In this document: piece after piece, positions 24,758 through 33,096 of the stretch | How positions within the stretch are numbered: position 1 is the first letter of the stretch | How the letters are laid out: each line of letters starts with the position of its first letter | Source: JBPCNH01 sp051001455 | GTDB lineage: Bacteria > Actinomycetota > CADDZG01 > WHSQ01 | Direction of reading: 5' to 3' | Length of the DNA stretch: 64,000 bases | Assembly (NCBI GenBank): GCA_051001455.1 | Contig: JBPCNH010000030.1 | Location: 1-64,000 of the forward strand | Notes under the pieces: generated by a model | Seen by the model: the letters and a program-made list of their open reading frames with translations, nothing else | What the model was told of the DNA's origin: nothing | Database searches by the model: none | Made by a program: the position numbers and the translations under genes

Positions 24758-25570
24758 ATGAGTCCAGGAACCATCGCTCTCATCCTCGTTGCCGTTTCGA
24801 TCGCGGCGTGGGCTGCCTTCATGGCGAACGTCACGATCCGCAAGCAGCGCAAAGCCTCCGCCGGAGGCGGAGCCGGCGCCGCAGACGCGAAGGCTCCGTC
24901 CGAGGGCACCGGCGCGCCGGCTGCGAACAACGCAGCGACCAAGACCGATGACGTGACCGTAGAAACCGTCCCCGAGAAGAAGCGCAAGCCGCTGACCCAG
25001 GATCAGCTGGCTGTATCTCGGCGTCAGTTCCTCAACCGGGCCGTGACCCTTTCGTTCATGGGCTTCTTGGGATTCTTCGGGATGAGCTCCCTGGCGTTCT
25101 TGTGGCCGAAGCTGACCGGCGGTTTCGGAACGAAGATCGCGGTAGGTAACTACGACGACATCGTCGCTCAGGTCGGACCCGACAACGGTTTCCTGCCCTT
25201 GTTCATCTCGGACGGCCGGTTCTGGCTTACGTACTACGACGGCACCGCCGACGAGCCGGTCTACAGCTTGATCAACGCCGAAGACACGAAGCTCGTGGCG
25301 CTGTACCGCAAGTGCGTGCACCTCGGCTGCTCGGTTCCTCACTGCGCCAGCTCGATGCTGTTCGAATGTCCTTGCCATGGCTCGAAATACCGCTTGAACG
25401 GCGAGTACTTCGCGGGGCCTGCACCACGAGGTCTCGACCGCTTCCCCGTCGAGCTCGACGGGGACACTGTTCTCGTCGATACGGGAAGCGTCCAGGTCGG
25501 ACCGCCGCGTGGCGCCAACACGTGGGACCGTTTCGCCGAGCCACAAGGCCCGTTCTGCGTGCCCGAATGA
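24758..25570 (+). CDS. qcrA: Rieske iron-sulfur protein
   Basis: A 270-residue protein. A first helix at about residues 5-24, a Pro/Ala-rich cytoplasmic linker, a twin-arginine-like SRRQFLNRA at 87-95, a second helix at about 96-115, then the Rieske fold. Cluster ligands are Cys186 and His188 in CVHLGC and Cys204 and His207 in CPCHGS; Cys191 and Cys206 form the disulfide. A small C-terminal extension follows. It takes electrons from quinol and passes them to the diheme cytochrome c. Confidence 0.95.
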   Translation: MSPGTIALILVAVSIAAWAAFMANVTIRKQRKASAGGGAGAADAKAPSEGTGAPAANNAATKTDDVTVETVPEKKRKPLTQDQLAVSRRQFLNRAVTLSFMGFLGFFGMSSLAFLWPKLTGGFGTKIAVGNYDDIVAQVGPDNGFLPLFISDGRFWLTYYDGTADEPVYSLINAEDTKLVALYRKCVHLGCSVPHCASSMLFECPCHGSKYRLNGEYFAGPAPRGLDRFPVELDGDTVLVDTGSVQVGPPRGANTWDRFAEPQGPFCVPE

Positions 25571-25601
25571 TCCGTTCTAGATAAGAGGAGAAAGAGACTA
25601 G

Positions 25602-26669
25602 GTGGAGTCCGGCGATCTTCTACTGATAGCCCTGGTGGTTCTGCTGCCCGCCGCGCTGCTCTGGGCCGTCTTCATCGCGCGCAGTGGGCGTCCAGGTAAG
25701 CCGCGGCGGCCTAAGCTCGGGATCCCCCCGGCCTTGCGGCCGGCCGATCCGGACGAGGTCCTCGAGGGCCCCCGCCTCGAGCGCATATTGATCTGGATGC
25801 TGGTATCGATCCTCGTCACCGCAATCTTCATCCCGGCTTACTGGCTGCCCGAGCGGGAGCGACAGGCTCATTTCCAGGAGCGCTACGACGAAGACGCAGA
25901 GCATCGAGGTGCATTCGTCTATGCGGTCCCCGCCACACTCGATGAGGACGTCGAGGCTTCTGAGTTCAAAGAGATCGAGGAAGGGATCGCTCTCGGGCAG
26001 GGCTGCGCCTTCTGCCACGGCGGCGACGGAGGAGGCGGACCGGTGCCGACCGGGTTCGTGAATCCCGCCACCGACGAGCAGGTCCAGTACGAGGCCCCGC
26101 CGCTCAACAACGTACTCACTCGCTGGGACGACGAGGTCGTGCGCTTCACGATCGAGCGCGGCCGGCCCGGCACGCCGATGCCTGCATGGGGGATCGAATA
26201 CGGCGGCCCTATGAACGAACAGGCAGTCACGGACGTGATGGCCTATCTGAAAACGTTCGAAGGGAACCAGGAACCGATCGAGCTCCCCGAAGCGTGCGGA
26301 GATGGAGCCGCCAACACCGATGAGTGCTCCACCGGACAGGAGATCTTCGAAGCCCGCTGCGCCGTCTGCCACGGCGACCGCGGCCAGGGCAAGGACGACG
26401 ACACCAAGTGGTACCCGGGGATGGCTCTCTGGGGCGGCGACGTGACGCACCTCGATGAGGATCAACACTTCATCACCGTCGTGAACGGACGGCGTTTCGC
26501 ATTCATGCCGCAGTTCGGCGAGTCCCCCTCGCAAGGGATCCCCATCCCACCGAACCCGCTTACCGACGACCAGATCCGTGCCGTCGTCGAGTACGAGCGA
26601 GGCCTGCCCGGACCTAGCGGCGACGGCGAGAACGAAGACATCGAGGAAGATCTGGAGGCCGAGCAGTAG
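25602..26669 (+). CDS. Membrane-anchored diheme cytochrome c
   Basis: A 355-residue protein with two heme-binding sites: CAFCH at 135-139 and CAVCH at 253-257, with distal-type methionines near TPMPAWG and AFMPQFGE. An N-terminal helix (residues 7-26) and a second near 62-80 anchor it. The start is GTG at 25602 with GAGGAG upstream. Two-heme cytochromes of this type replace cytochrome c1 in actinobacterial reductases (QcrC), but here the signal is divided into two helices. It should bridge the Rieske protein and the caa3 oxidase. Confidence 0.93.
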   Translation: MESGDLLLIALVVLLPAALLWAVFIARSGRPGKPRRPKLGIPPALRPADPDEVLEGPRLERILIWMLVSILVTAIFIPAYWLPERERQAHFQERYDEDAEHRGAFVYAVPATLDEDVEASEFKEIEEGIALGQGCAFCHGGDGGGGPVPTGFVNPATDEQVQYEAPPLNNVLTRWDDEVVRFTIERGRPGTPMPAWGIEYGGPMNEQAVTDVMAYLKTFEGNQEPIELPEACGDGAANTDECSTGQEIFEARCAVCHGDRGQGKDDDTKWYPGMALWGGDVTHLDEDQHFITVVNGRRFAFMPQFGESPSQGIPIPPNPLTDDQIRAVVEYERGLPGPSGDGENEDIEEDLEAEQ

Positions 26670-27382
26670 TGGATACCGATTTCTTCGTAGGTAACGCAGC
26701 ATTCATCTCGGCGATCCTCATCTTCTGCGGGAGCGTGTGGCTCCTGCTCGCGCTACTGATGGGGGCCAGACTCGCCTACCTCGTGTCTGCGTCGGTGACG
26801 CTGGCCTTCGTGCTGATCATGTCCCTGGTGTGGTCGTACGGCGATCCCCTCGGGCCCGTCGGCGAGTTGCCGGAGTGGGATCCGATAGACATCGGCACCG
26901 AGGCATCGGGGCTCTCGTTCGGTCCCGCATCTCAATATCCGAACGATCCGTGGCACGTCGCCGAAGAGGATGATCAGCTCCAAGCCACCCAGCAATCAGA
27001 GCTCGAGACCGATGCCACCGGCTACCTCGAAGAAGCGATCGCCGAGGGCAAGATCAAGGAGTACTCCTCTCCCGAAGAGGTCATCGTGACGGATGAATCG
27101 GCTCGGCTCACCGAGCAGGACGGCGAGACCTACGGTCTGCTCCAGCTGGAGCCGGCGCCGGCCGCGCAGGGGGCCGACGGGGCAGCCGCCCCGCAACAGG
27201 ACACCACCGGGCCGGATCTATTCGTGGTGATGCAATGGGATCCCGGTAACCCCTCCCGCCCCGCCCGACAGTTGGCCCTGGGCGTCTTGATCGTCTTCGC
27301 CGGTCACATCTTCCTCCTGAGCCGCGCCGAGAAGCGCTCGAAGCGGAACCACGACACCCCTGCCAACGGCACCGCCGCCTAG
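26669..27382 (+). CDS. Membrane protein of the bc operon, unknown function
   Basis: A 237-residue protein with two N-terminal helices (AAFISAILIFCGSVWLLLALL and LAYLVSASVTLAFVLIMSLVW), an acidic extracytoplasmic middle part of about 130 residues, and a C-terminal helix (RQLALGVLIVFAGHIFLL). I do not recognise a family and see no cofactor motif. The GTG start overlaps the stop of the cytochrome c gene by one base, so it is translationally coupled. It is presumably an extra subunit of the reductase. Confidence 0.8.
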   Translation: MDTDFFVGNAAFISAILIFCGSVWLLLALLMGARLAYLVSASVTLAFVLIMSLVWSYGDPLGPVGELPEWDPIDIGTEASGLSFGPASQYPNDPWHVAEEDDQLQATQQSELETDATGYLEEAIAEGKIKEYSSPEEVIVTDESARLTEQDGETYGLLQLEPAPAAQGADGAAAPQQDTTGPDLFVVMQWDPGNPSRPARQLALGVLIVFAGHIFLLSRAEKRSKRNHDTPANGTAA

Positions 27383-27394
27383 GAGGTACCTGAA

Positions 27395-27577
27395 TTGAGA
27401 TCCCGAACCCCTGCGCTGCGCCTCGTCGTTGCATCCATGTTGCTGTTGTTCTCTTCGACCGCGTGCACCAGCGGCATCAACGCCGGTGAGCAAGGCGGCG
27501 TTGCATTCATCGCTCTGGCCGGGATGCTGATCGTCGGCTGCGTGATCCTCTGGTTCGTACTCGGTAGAGAAGAGTAA
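27395..27577 (+). CDS. Small lipoprotein-like membrane protein at the end of the bc operon
   Basis: A 60-residue protein. The signal-like segment RLVVASMLLLFSSTAC ends in a lipobox-like cysteine, followed by a single helix (GGVAFIALAGMLIVGCVILWFVL). The TTG start at 27395 is supported by AGGAGG eight bases upstream. Small single-helix subunits are common in bc complexes, so this may be one, but there is no direct evidence. Confidence 0.7.
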   Translation: MRSRTPALRLVVASMLLLFSSTACTSGINAGEQGGVAFIALAGMLIVGCVILWFVLGREE

Positions 27578-27580
27578 ATT

Positions 27581-27665
27581 CCGAGTTCACCCACCCACCC
27601 AAAACCTTCATCTCTCATACGCGCGGGGAACCTACCGAGTCCACCCGCCCACCCAAACCGTTCAT
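27581..27665. repeat. Two 31-bp direct repeats with G-quadruplex-like minus strand
   Basis: Copy 1 (27581-27611) and copy 2 (27635-27665) share about 26 of 31 positions and lie 54 bp apart. On the minus strand each reads as ATGAA(G/C)GGTTT-like sequence followed by GGGTGGG(T/C)GGGTG, i.e. several runs of three Gs that could form a quadruplex. The element lies in the 133-bp gap between the bc operon and the trans-sulfuration gene. Function unknown; antitermination or termination signals are possible. Confidence 0.7.
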
Positions 27666-27710
27666 TTCCGCCGCTACCCCCCGCTATCTGCCAACCGGTA
27701 GCCTGTCCAC

Positions 27711-28817
27711 ATGCCGCACGAGCTGCCGGACGAGTTGTCGCCGGAAACACTCGCCGTCGTCGCCGGACGCGACCGCTCGCCCGGCGCGCCTGCCAACCAG
27801 CCACCGGTTCTGGCCTCTACGTTCCGTGAAGGTGGCGAATCTCTCTACACGCGACTAGGGAACCCCACGTGGACGGCTTTCGAGGAGACACTAGGAACCC
27901 TCGAAGGCGGCAGATGCCTCGCCTACGCCTCCGGGATGGCGGCCGCCGTCACCATCCTCGACGGCCTGCAGCCGGGCGCGAAGGTCGTTGCTCCGAGCAC
28001 GTCGTACCTCGGAGTAAGAGACGTCCTGAGAGAGTTCAAAGAAGCCGGCCAGCTGGATGTCCAGTTGGTGGATATCTCCGATACAAACGCCGCATCGGAT
28101 GCTGCAAGCGATGCAGCGATGCTGTGGATCGAATCGCCGACCAACCCGATGCTAGACATCGCCGATATCGAACGGCTCAGCACTGGAGCGCACGAGGCCG
28201 GCGCGACCGTAGTCGTCGATAACACCTTCGCCACCCCGATGCTTCAACGCCCCCTCGATCTCGGCGCGGACATCGTGATGCACAGCGTCACCAAGTTCAT
28301 CAGCGGACACTCAGACCTAGTCATGGGAGCGTTGGTAACGCGCGCCGATAACATCTTCGAAAAGTGCGAGTTACACCGCAAGCATCGGGGGGCCATCCCG
28401 GGGCCGTTCGAGGTGTATCTCGCCCTGCGCGGCTTGCGAACACTTCCCCTGCGCCTCGAGAAGGGTCAGGCAAGTGCCCGGCTACTCGCGGCCCGCCTGC
28501 AGGAACACCCAGCGGTTCATAGGGTCATCTACCCGGGACTGCCCGATCATCCCGGTTACGAACTGTGTGCGAAGCAGATGGAGGGCCCGGGAGCGATGAT
28601 CAGCTTCGAGGTGGCGGACGCCGGCGCTGCAGACAAAACCTGTGAGCGAACGGGGCTGATCGCTCACATGACGAGCCTAGGAGGGATCGAGACGACGATG
28701 GAGCGGCGCACCCGTTGGGCCGGGGAAGAATCAACGCCCGAAGGGTTGATCCGGATGAGCGTCGGCTGCGAGAACGTCGAGGACCTGTGGAGGGACCTCA
28801 ACCAGGCACTGGGCTGA
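27711..28817 (+). CDS. Cystathionine gamma-synthase/lyase-family PLP enzyme
   Basis: A 368-residue fold-type I PLP enzyme of sulfur amino acid metabolism. Features are YTRLGNPTWTAFEE, YASGMAAAVTILDGL, the WIESPTNPM loop, VVDNTFATP, and the PLP lysine in SVTKFISGHSD; the C terminus has GLIRMSVGCENVEDL. Length is typical. Whether it makes or breaks cystathionine, or acts as a methionine gamma-lyase, cannot be decided from these motifs. It stands alone on the plus strand. Confidence 0.9.
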   Translation: MPHELPDELSPETLAVVAGRDRSPGAPANQPPVLASTFREGGESLYTRLGNPTWTAFEETLGTLEGGRCLAYASGMAAAVTILDGLQPGAKVVAPSTSYLGVRDVLREFKEAGQLDVQLVDISDTNAASDAASDAAMLWIESPTNPMLDIADIERLSTGAHEAGATVVVDNTFATPMLQRPLDLGADIVMHSVTKFISGHSDLVMGALVTRADNIFEKCELHRKHRGAIPGPFEVYLALRGLRTLPLRLEKGQASARLLAARLQEHPAVHRVIYPGLPDHPGYELCAKQMEGPGAMISFEVADAGAADKTCERTGLIAHMTSLGGIETTMERRTRWAGEESTPEGLIRMSVGCENVEDLWRDLNQALG

Positions 28818-29069
28818 CTAGCCGGACGACTTGGGACCGGTTTTAGCCTCGCCGAGCTCTCGCTCCCGCCGCTGTTCCTTCAACTCGCTCCGCTTCCGCA
28901 TCGCCAGCACGAATCCCGCGGCGAGCAACCCGTACCCGAGCCAGGAAGCGACGGACAGCCACGTCTCGCCCGCCCCGGTCCCTCTCATGCGAAGCACCGA
29001 CACCCCCAGCTGGATCAGGGCTCCGGCCAGCATCACGATGCGCCACGTGTCCCACGGATACTTCCTCAT
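28818..29069 (-). CDS. Small two-helix membrane protein
   Basis: An 83-residue protein with two helices (IVMLAGALIQLGVSVLRM and WLSVASWLGYGLLAAGFVLAM) and a Lys/Arg/Glu-rich C-terminal tail. The ATG at 29069 overlaps the hemL stop (ATGA), so it ends the hem operon. Family unknown; a role in heme or membrane metabolism is not supported by anything except position. Confidence 0.65.
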   Translation of the reverse strand: MRKYPWDTWRIVMLAGALIQLGVSVLRMRGTGAGETWLSVASWLGYGLLAAGFVLAMRKRSELKEQRRERELGEAKTGPKSSG

Positions 29070-30352
29070 GGAGTGGTGAACACCACCCGAGCGGCTTCCG
29101 CTACCCGGTCGATGTGCTCTTCCGTGTGAACGGCCGAGATGAACAACGCTTCGAAGCGCGAGGGCGGCAGATAGATCCCATGGAACAACATCCCGCGGAA
29201 GAAGCGCGCGTAGGGGTCGGCTTCGGTTGCTTTCGCGTCTTCGTAGTTCAGCACGTCTTCGCCCGCGAAGAAGAATCCGGCGAGCCCGCCGATAGCGGCA
29301 GCGACCATGGGGATCTCGGCGAAGTCCGCTGCATCTACAAGTGCCCTGACCAACGAGCGCGCCGTGTTCTGGATGCGCGTGTACAGCCCGGGATCGGCGG
29401 CTATCAGCGACATGGTGGCGATCCCGGCCGCCATCGCCACGGGGTTCCCCGACAACGTGCCCGCCTGATAGACGGGGCCTACCGGAGCCAGTCGTTCCAT
29501 CAGCTCGGCCCTGCCCGCCAGCGCTGCTGCGGGCAAGCCCCCGCCGAGGATCTTGCCCAACATCACGAGATCCGCCGTGACGCCGAAGCGTTCCTGGGCG
29601 CCTCCCGGGCCGAGACGGAACCCGGTGATGACTTCGTCGAACACGAGCAACGCCCCGGTCTCGTCGGCGACGGCTCTCAAGCCTTCGAGGAACCCCTGTT
29701 CCGGCAGCACCAACCCCATGTTGGCCGCCACCGGCTCGACCAGGATCGCGGCCAGATCCTCGCCGGCCTCCTGGGCGGCGAGTTGGACAGCGTCGCGATC
29801 GTTGTAAGGGACGACGATCGTGTCGGCGGTCGTCGCGGCCGTCACGCCCGGGGTACCGGGGATACCGAGCGTAGCGACACCGGAGCCGGCGTCGGCCAGG
29901 AGCGCGTCCAGGTGGCCGTGGTAACAACCGGCAAACTTCATGATCTTGCTTCGGCCCGTCGAGGCGCGCGCGAGTCGCACCGCGGTCATAGCGGCCTCGG
30001 TGCCGGAGGAAACGAAGCGGATCCGCTCTGCACCGGGGACCATGCTGGTCACGAGGCGAGCCAACTCGACCTCGAGCTCGCTCGGTGTGCCGAAGGAAGT
30101 CCCCTTCGCGGCGGCTTCCGCAACCGCTTGGACGATGTCGGGATGAGCGTGACCGAAGAGGAGTGCTCCCCAACTCTGCACCAGATCGAGATAATCGTTG
30201 CCGTCTACATCGGTGATCGTCGCGCCGGATGCGCTCCGCACGAAGAAGGGGTCGGAACCGACGGCAGAGAACGAGCGTACGGGAGAGGAGACGCCACCGG
30301 GAAGCAGCCCCTTCGCCTCGTCGAAGAGCTTGTCCGAACCGGAGCGACTCAC
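29066..30352 (-). CDS. hemL: Glutamate-1-semialdehyde 2,1-aminomutase
   Basis: PLP enzyme of 428 residues making 5-aminolevulinate from glutamate-1-semialdehyde. Typical motifs: LLPGGVSSPVRSF at the N terminus, WGALLFGHAHPDI, FVSSGTEAAMTAVRLAR, KFAGCYHGHLDAL, LVFDEVITGFR, and the PLP lysine in MLGKILGGGLP. The GTG start at 30352 overlaps the hemB stop (GTGA); the open frame upstream is shadow of hemB. Confidence 0.96.
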   Translation of the reverse strand: MSRSGSDKLFDEAKGLLPGGVSSPVRSFSAVGSDPFFVRSASGATITDVDGNDYLDLVQSWGALLFGHAHPDIVQAVAEAAAKGTSFGTPSELEVELARLVTSMVPGAERIRFVSSGTEAAMTAVRLARASTGRSKIMKFAGCYHGHLDALLADAGSGVATLGIPGTPGVTAATTADTIVVPYNDRDAVQLAAQEAGEDLAAILVEPVAANMGLVLPEQGFLEGLRAVADETGALLVFDEVITGFRLGPGGAQERFGVTADLVMLGKILGGGLPAAALAGRAELMERLAPVGPVYQAGTLSGNPVAMAAGIATMSLIAADPGLYTRIQNTARSLVRALVDAADFAEIPMVAAAIGGLAGFFFAGEDVLNYEDAKATEADPYARFFRGMLFHGIYLPPSRFEALFISAVHTEEHIDRVAEAARVVFTTP

Positions 30353-31326
30353 GCCAGCCACTCGGCCGCCTTCTTCGCGTGGTACGTGATCACGAGATCC
30401 GCGCCGGCGCGCCGGATGGAGGTCAATGCCTCGAGTGTTGCGGCGCGCTCGTCTATCCATCCGCGCTCGGCTGCGGCCATCAGCATCGAGTACTCACCGC
30501 TTACGTTGTACGCGGCGGTCGGAAAACGGAAGGTCTCCTTGACGGCGCGCACGACGTCTAGATAAGCCAGCGCAGGCTTCACCATGACGATGTCGGCGCC
30601 TTCGGAGATATCTAGCTCGGCCTCACGCAACGACTCGTCGATGTTGGCGGGGTCCTGTTGATAGCTGCGCCGGTCGCCGAAGCTCGGTGCTCCTTCGGCG
30701 GCGTCACGGAAGGGACCGTAGAAAGAGGATGCATACTTGGTCGCGTAAGCCATGATCGGCGCGTTATCGAGACCTGCATCGTCGAGCGCCCCTCTGATCG
30801 CACCGACCTGCCCGTCCATCATCCCGGACGGAGCCACTACATCGGCCCCTGCCTCTGCTTGCGCGACCGCGATCCGTGCATAGAGCTCTAGCGTGCGGTC
30901 ATTGTGGACGTCATGGCCGTCGAGAACTCCGCAGTGCCCATGATCGGTGTACTCACAGAGACACAGGTCGGCAATCACCAGCGTGTCGTCGCCCAGCTCG
31001 TCCTTGAGTACCCGCAGACCCTGCTGTGAGATCCCCGCAGGATCCCAAGCCGCGCTCCCCTGCGCGTCCTTGCCGGCCGGGATTCCGAACAGGATCACCC
31101 CTGCCACGCCTCGGGACGCTAGTTCCCGAGCTTCCTTCACCAGCGATTCGAGGGTCTGCTGAGACTGACCGGGCATCGAGGCTATCGAAGTGGGCTCTGA
31201 GATGCCCTCCTTGAGAAACAGGGGAGCGATCAGGTCCGACGGGGCCAACCTGGTTTCGGCGAACGCTCGCCTGAATGCCGGGGTGCGGCGCAGGCGACGG
31301 GGGCGGCGGTCGGGAATGAAAGTCAT
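30349..31326 (-). CDS. hemB: Delta-aminolevulinic acid dehydratase (porphobilinogen synthase)
   Basis: A 325-residue enzyme condensing two 5-aminolevulinate molecules. The zinc-binding cysteine cluster is DLCLCEYTDHGHC; the Schiff-base lysines lie in MAYATKYASSFYGPFRDA and DIVMVKPALAYLD; QQDPAN(I) and YNVSGEYSM are conserved. It is expressed in series hemD, hemB, hemL; the gene starts 5 bp past the hemD stop. Confidence 0.97.
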   Translation of the reverse strand: MTFIPDRRPRRLRRTPAFRRAFAETRLAPSDLIAPLFLKEGISEPTSIASMPGQSQQTLESLVKEARELASRGVAGVILFGIPAGKDAQGSAAWDPAGISQQGLRVLKDELGDDTLVIADLCLCEYTDHGHCGVLDGHDVHNDRTLELYARIAVAQAEAGADVVAPSGMMDGQVGAIRGALDDAGLDNAPIMAYATKYASSFYGPFRDAAEGAPSFGDRRSYQQDPANIDESLREAELDISEGADIVMVKPALAYLDVVRAVKETFRFPTAAYNVSGEYSMLMAAAERGWIDERAATLEALTSIRRAGADLVITYHAKKAAEWLA

Positions 31327-31330
31327 CGAG

Positions 31331-32128
31331 CTATCGTGCCATCTCTCCGGCAGACCGCTCGTCCGGCAGTCCCTCCAGCGCCGACGTGAGCCCCTCGATC
31401 GTATGAGGATCGGCCTGAGCGTCGATCCGGAAGCCCAGCTCCTCGCAGGCCGCCGCAGTAACAGGGCCGATGCAGACGACCGAGCGGCTGCCGCCGCCGG
31501 ACGGATGCAGCTCCAGGCTCTCCGGCGCGCCGAACAACTCCGCGAATCCCCTCACGGTAGAGGCGCTCGTGAGCGTGACCACGTCGAAGTCTCCGGCTCG
31601 CACCCGGGCCGCACCCGGGCCGCTTCCTTCGGCTGTTTCCGTGCGGTAGACGGTTACGGGCTCGGGCGTCCAGCCGCTTTCCGAGAGAACGTTCGTCATC
31701 TCTGCCGGGACATCTTGCGCGCGCGGCATCAATACCCGGCCGCTGCCCTCGCCCAGTGCCAGCGCGAGATCAACAGCAGTGTAGGAACCGGGGACGAGAT
31801 CGACCTCGACGCCCTTCTCACGCAGTACCTGCTCCGTTGTAGATCCCACGGCAGCAACCTTCGTCTTGCCGAACACTGCCGCGGGCGTACAACCGAGGCG
31901 AGCGCAATACCTGGTTACGGCGTTCCCGCTGGAGAACACGACCCACTCGAACTCGCCGGCGAACAGACGCCGGACCGAGGCGTCCACCTCGGTCCACGCG
32001 GGCGGGTCGACGATCGCGATCGTTGGAGCTTCGATCGGAACGGCACCGCGCTCTTCGAGCATCGCTGCGAGCCGTTGGTTCTTTCCGGCCTGGCGGGTGA
32101 GGACGACTCGTTTGCCGGTGAGGTTCAC
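31331..32128 (-). CDS. hemD: Uroporphyrinogen-III synthase
   Basis: A 265-residue enzyme that cyclises hydroxymethylbilane with ring D inversion. Sequence is poorly conserved in this family, but the N-terminal TGKRVVLTRQAGKNQRLAAMLEERG, the FSSGNAV, AAVGSTTEQVL, VLMPRAQDV and VTLTSASTVRGF segments fit HemD. Position between hemC and hemB confirms it. GTG start at 32128 overlaps the hemC stop (GTGA). It is a stand-alone HemD, not fused to the methyltransferase CobA as in Streptomyces/Mycobacterium. Confidence 0.93.
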   Translation of the reverse strand: MNLTGKRVVLTRQAGKNQRLAAMLEERGAVPIEAPTIAIVDPPAWTEVDASVRRLFAGEFEWVVFSSGNAVTRYCARLGCTPAAVFGKTKVAAVGSTTEQVLREKGVEVDLVPGSYTAVDLALALGEGSGRVLMPRAQDVPAEMTNVLSESGWTPEPVTVYRTETAEGSGPGAARVRAGDFDVVTLTSASTVRGFAELFGAPESLELHPSGGGSRSVVCIGPVTAAACEELGFRIDAQADPHTIEGLTSALEGLPDERSAGEMAR

Positions 32129-33096
32129 GGCTCTTCCACTGCAGGTGCCTCTTCGTAAGCGAGCTCCTCGATGATCTCTTCTCCACCGCAGTCGAGCATC
32201 GCTCGCGCCAGTTCCTTGCCGAGCGCTGCACCCTGGGCACCCGGACCCGAGATGCGGTCGCGCATCGAGCGGCTTCCATCCGGAAGGCCGAGGAATCCGG
32301 TGACGTACAACTGCCCATCGCGCTCTTCGGCCAGGCATCCGAGAGGTACCGAACAACCGCCTTCCATCTCGGCTCCGAATGCCCGCTCGCACTCCAGCTC
32401 GGCTCTTGTGGCCGGATGTTCGATCAGAGACAGCAGCTGCAACAGCTCGGCGTCGTCCGCCCTGGCTTCCAGAGCAAGAGCTCCTTGTCCCGGCGGCGGC
32501 ACCCACCAATCGGCACCGAGTCCTCCCCGCTCCACCTGCTCGTTCCCGTAAAGCCGCGCGAGCCCGGCTTCGGCAAGGATCGCGGCATCCACTTCCCCGG
32601 AGGCGACCTTGGCGAGACGGGTATCCAGGTTTCCTCTCAACTCGACGGTGGAGAGGTCGGGACGAGCCTCTCCGAGCAAAGCCCGGCGACGCATGCTAGA
32701 AGTTCCGACGGTGGCCCCTTCGGGCAACGAACCCAGTCGTTCCTCTCCGGTCGAGCCGCTCCCTCCGACGACCGCATCGTGGCGGGGCGCACGGGGGGGA
32801 ACGCAAGCGATCACGCATCCATCGGCGATCGCGGCGGTCAGGTCTTTAGCCGAGTGGACGGCAAAGTCGGCTGCGCCTTCAGCCACCGCGCGCTCGACCT
32901 CTGAGGTGAACAGGCCCTTGCCGCTGATCGCGCTGAAGGGGCGCTGGTCGACATCTCCCGATGTCTTCACGACCATCACCTCGACGGTCACCGAGGGATC
33001 GGAGGCGCGCAGGAGGTCTTTCACGATCTCGACCTGTTTCAACGCAAGCCGGGATCCTCGACTCGCTACGACTAGGGGCTTACTCGTCGTCTTCAT
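32125..33096 (-). CDS. hemC: Porphobilinogen deaminase (hydroxymethylbilane synthase)
   Basis: A 323-residue enzyme polymerising four porphobilinogens. Clear motifs: VVASRGSRLALKQ, KTSGDVD, FTSEVERAV, DFAVHSAKDL (Asp and Lys of the active site), GTSSMRRRALL, ELRGNLDTRL, AILAEAGLARL, and the dipyrromethane cofactor cysteine in EMEGGCSVPLG. The ATG at 33096 lies 17 bp inside the end of hemA, so translation is coupled. Confidence 0.97.
   Translation of the reverse strand: MKTTSKPLVVASRGSRLALKQVEIVKDLLRASDPSVTVEVMVVKTSGDVDQRPFSAISGKGLFTSEVERAVAEGAADFAVHSAKDLTAAIADGCVIACVPPRAPRHDAVVGGSGSTGEERLGSLPEGATVGTSSMRRRALLGEARPDLSTVELRGNLDTRLAKVASGEVDAAILAEAGLARLYGNEQVERGGLGADWWVPPPGQGALALEARADDAELLQLLSLIEHPATRAELECERAFGAEMEGGCSVPLGCLAEERDGQLYVTGFLGLPDGSRSMRDRISGPGAQGAALGKELARAMLDCGGEEIIEELAYEEAPAVEEP

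Noticed and set aside
27379..27804. Minus-strand ORF of 141 codons with two FGWxGxLG repeats
   Set aside because: It overlaps a lipoprotein and the trans-sulfuration gene in antisense. The repeats are explained by the 31-bp DNA repeat.
28818..30173. 451-codon frame through hemL
   Set aside because: Only its last 83 codons, which begin at ATG 29069 and overlap the hemL stop, look real; the rest is hemL out of frame.
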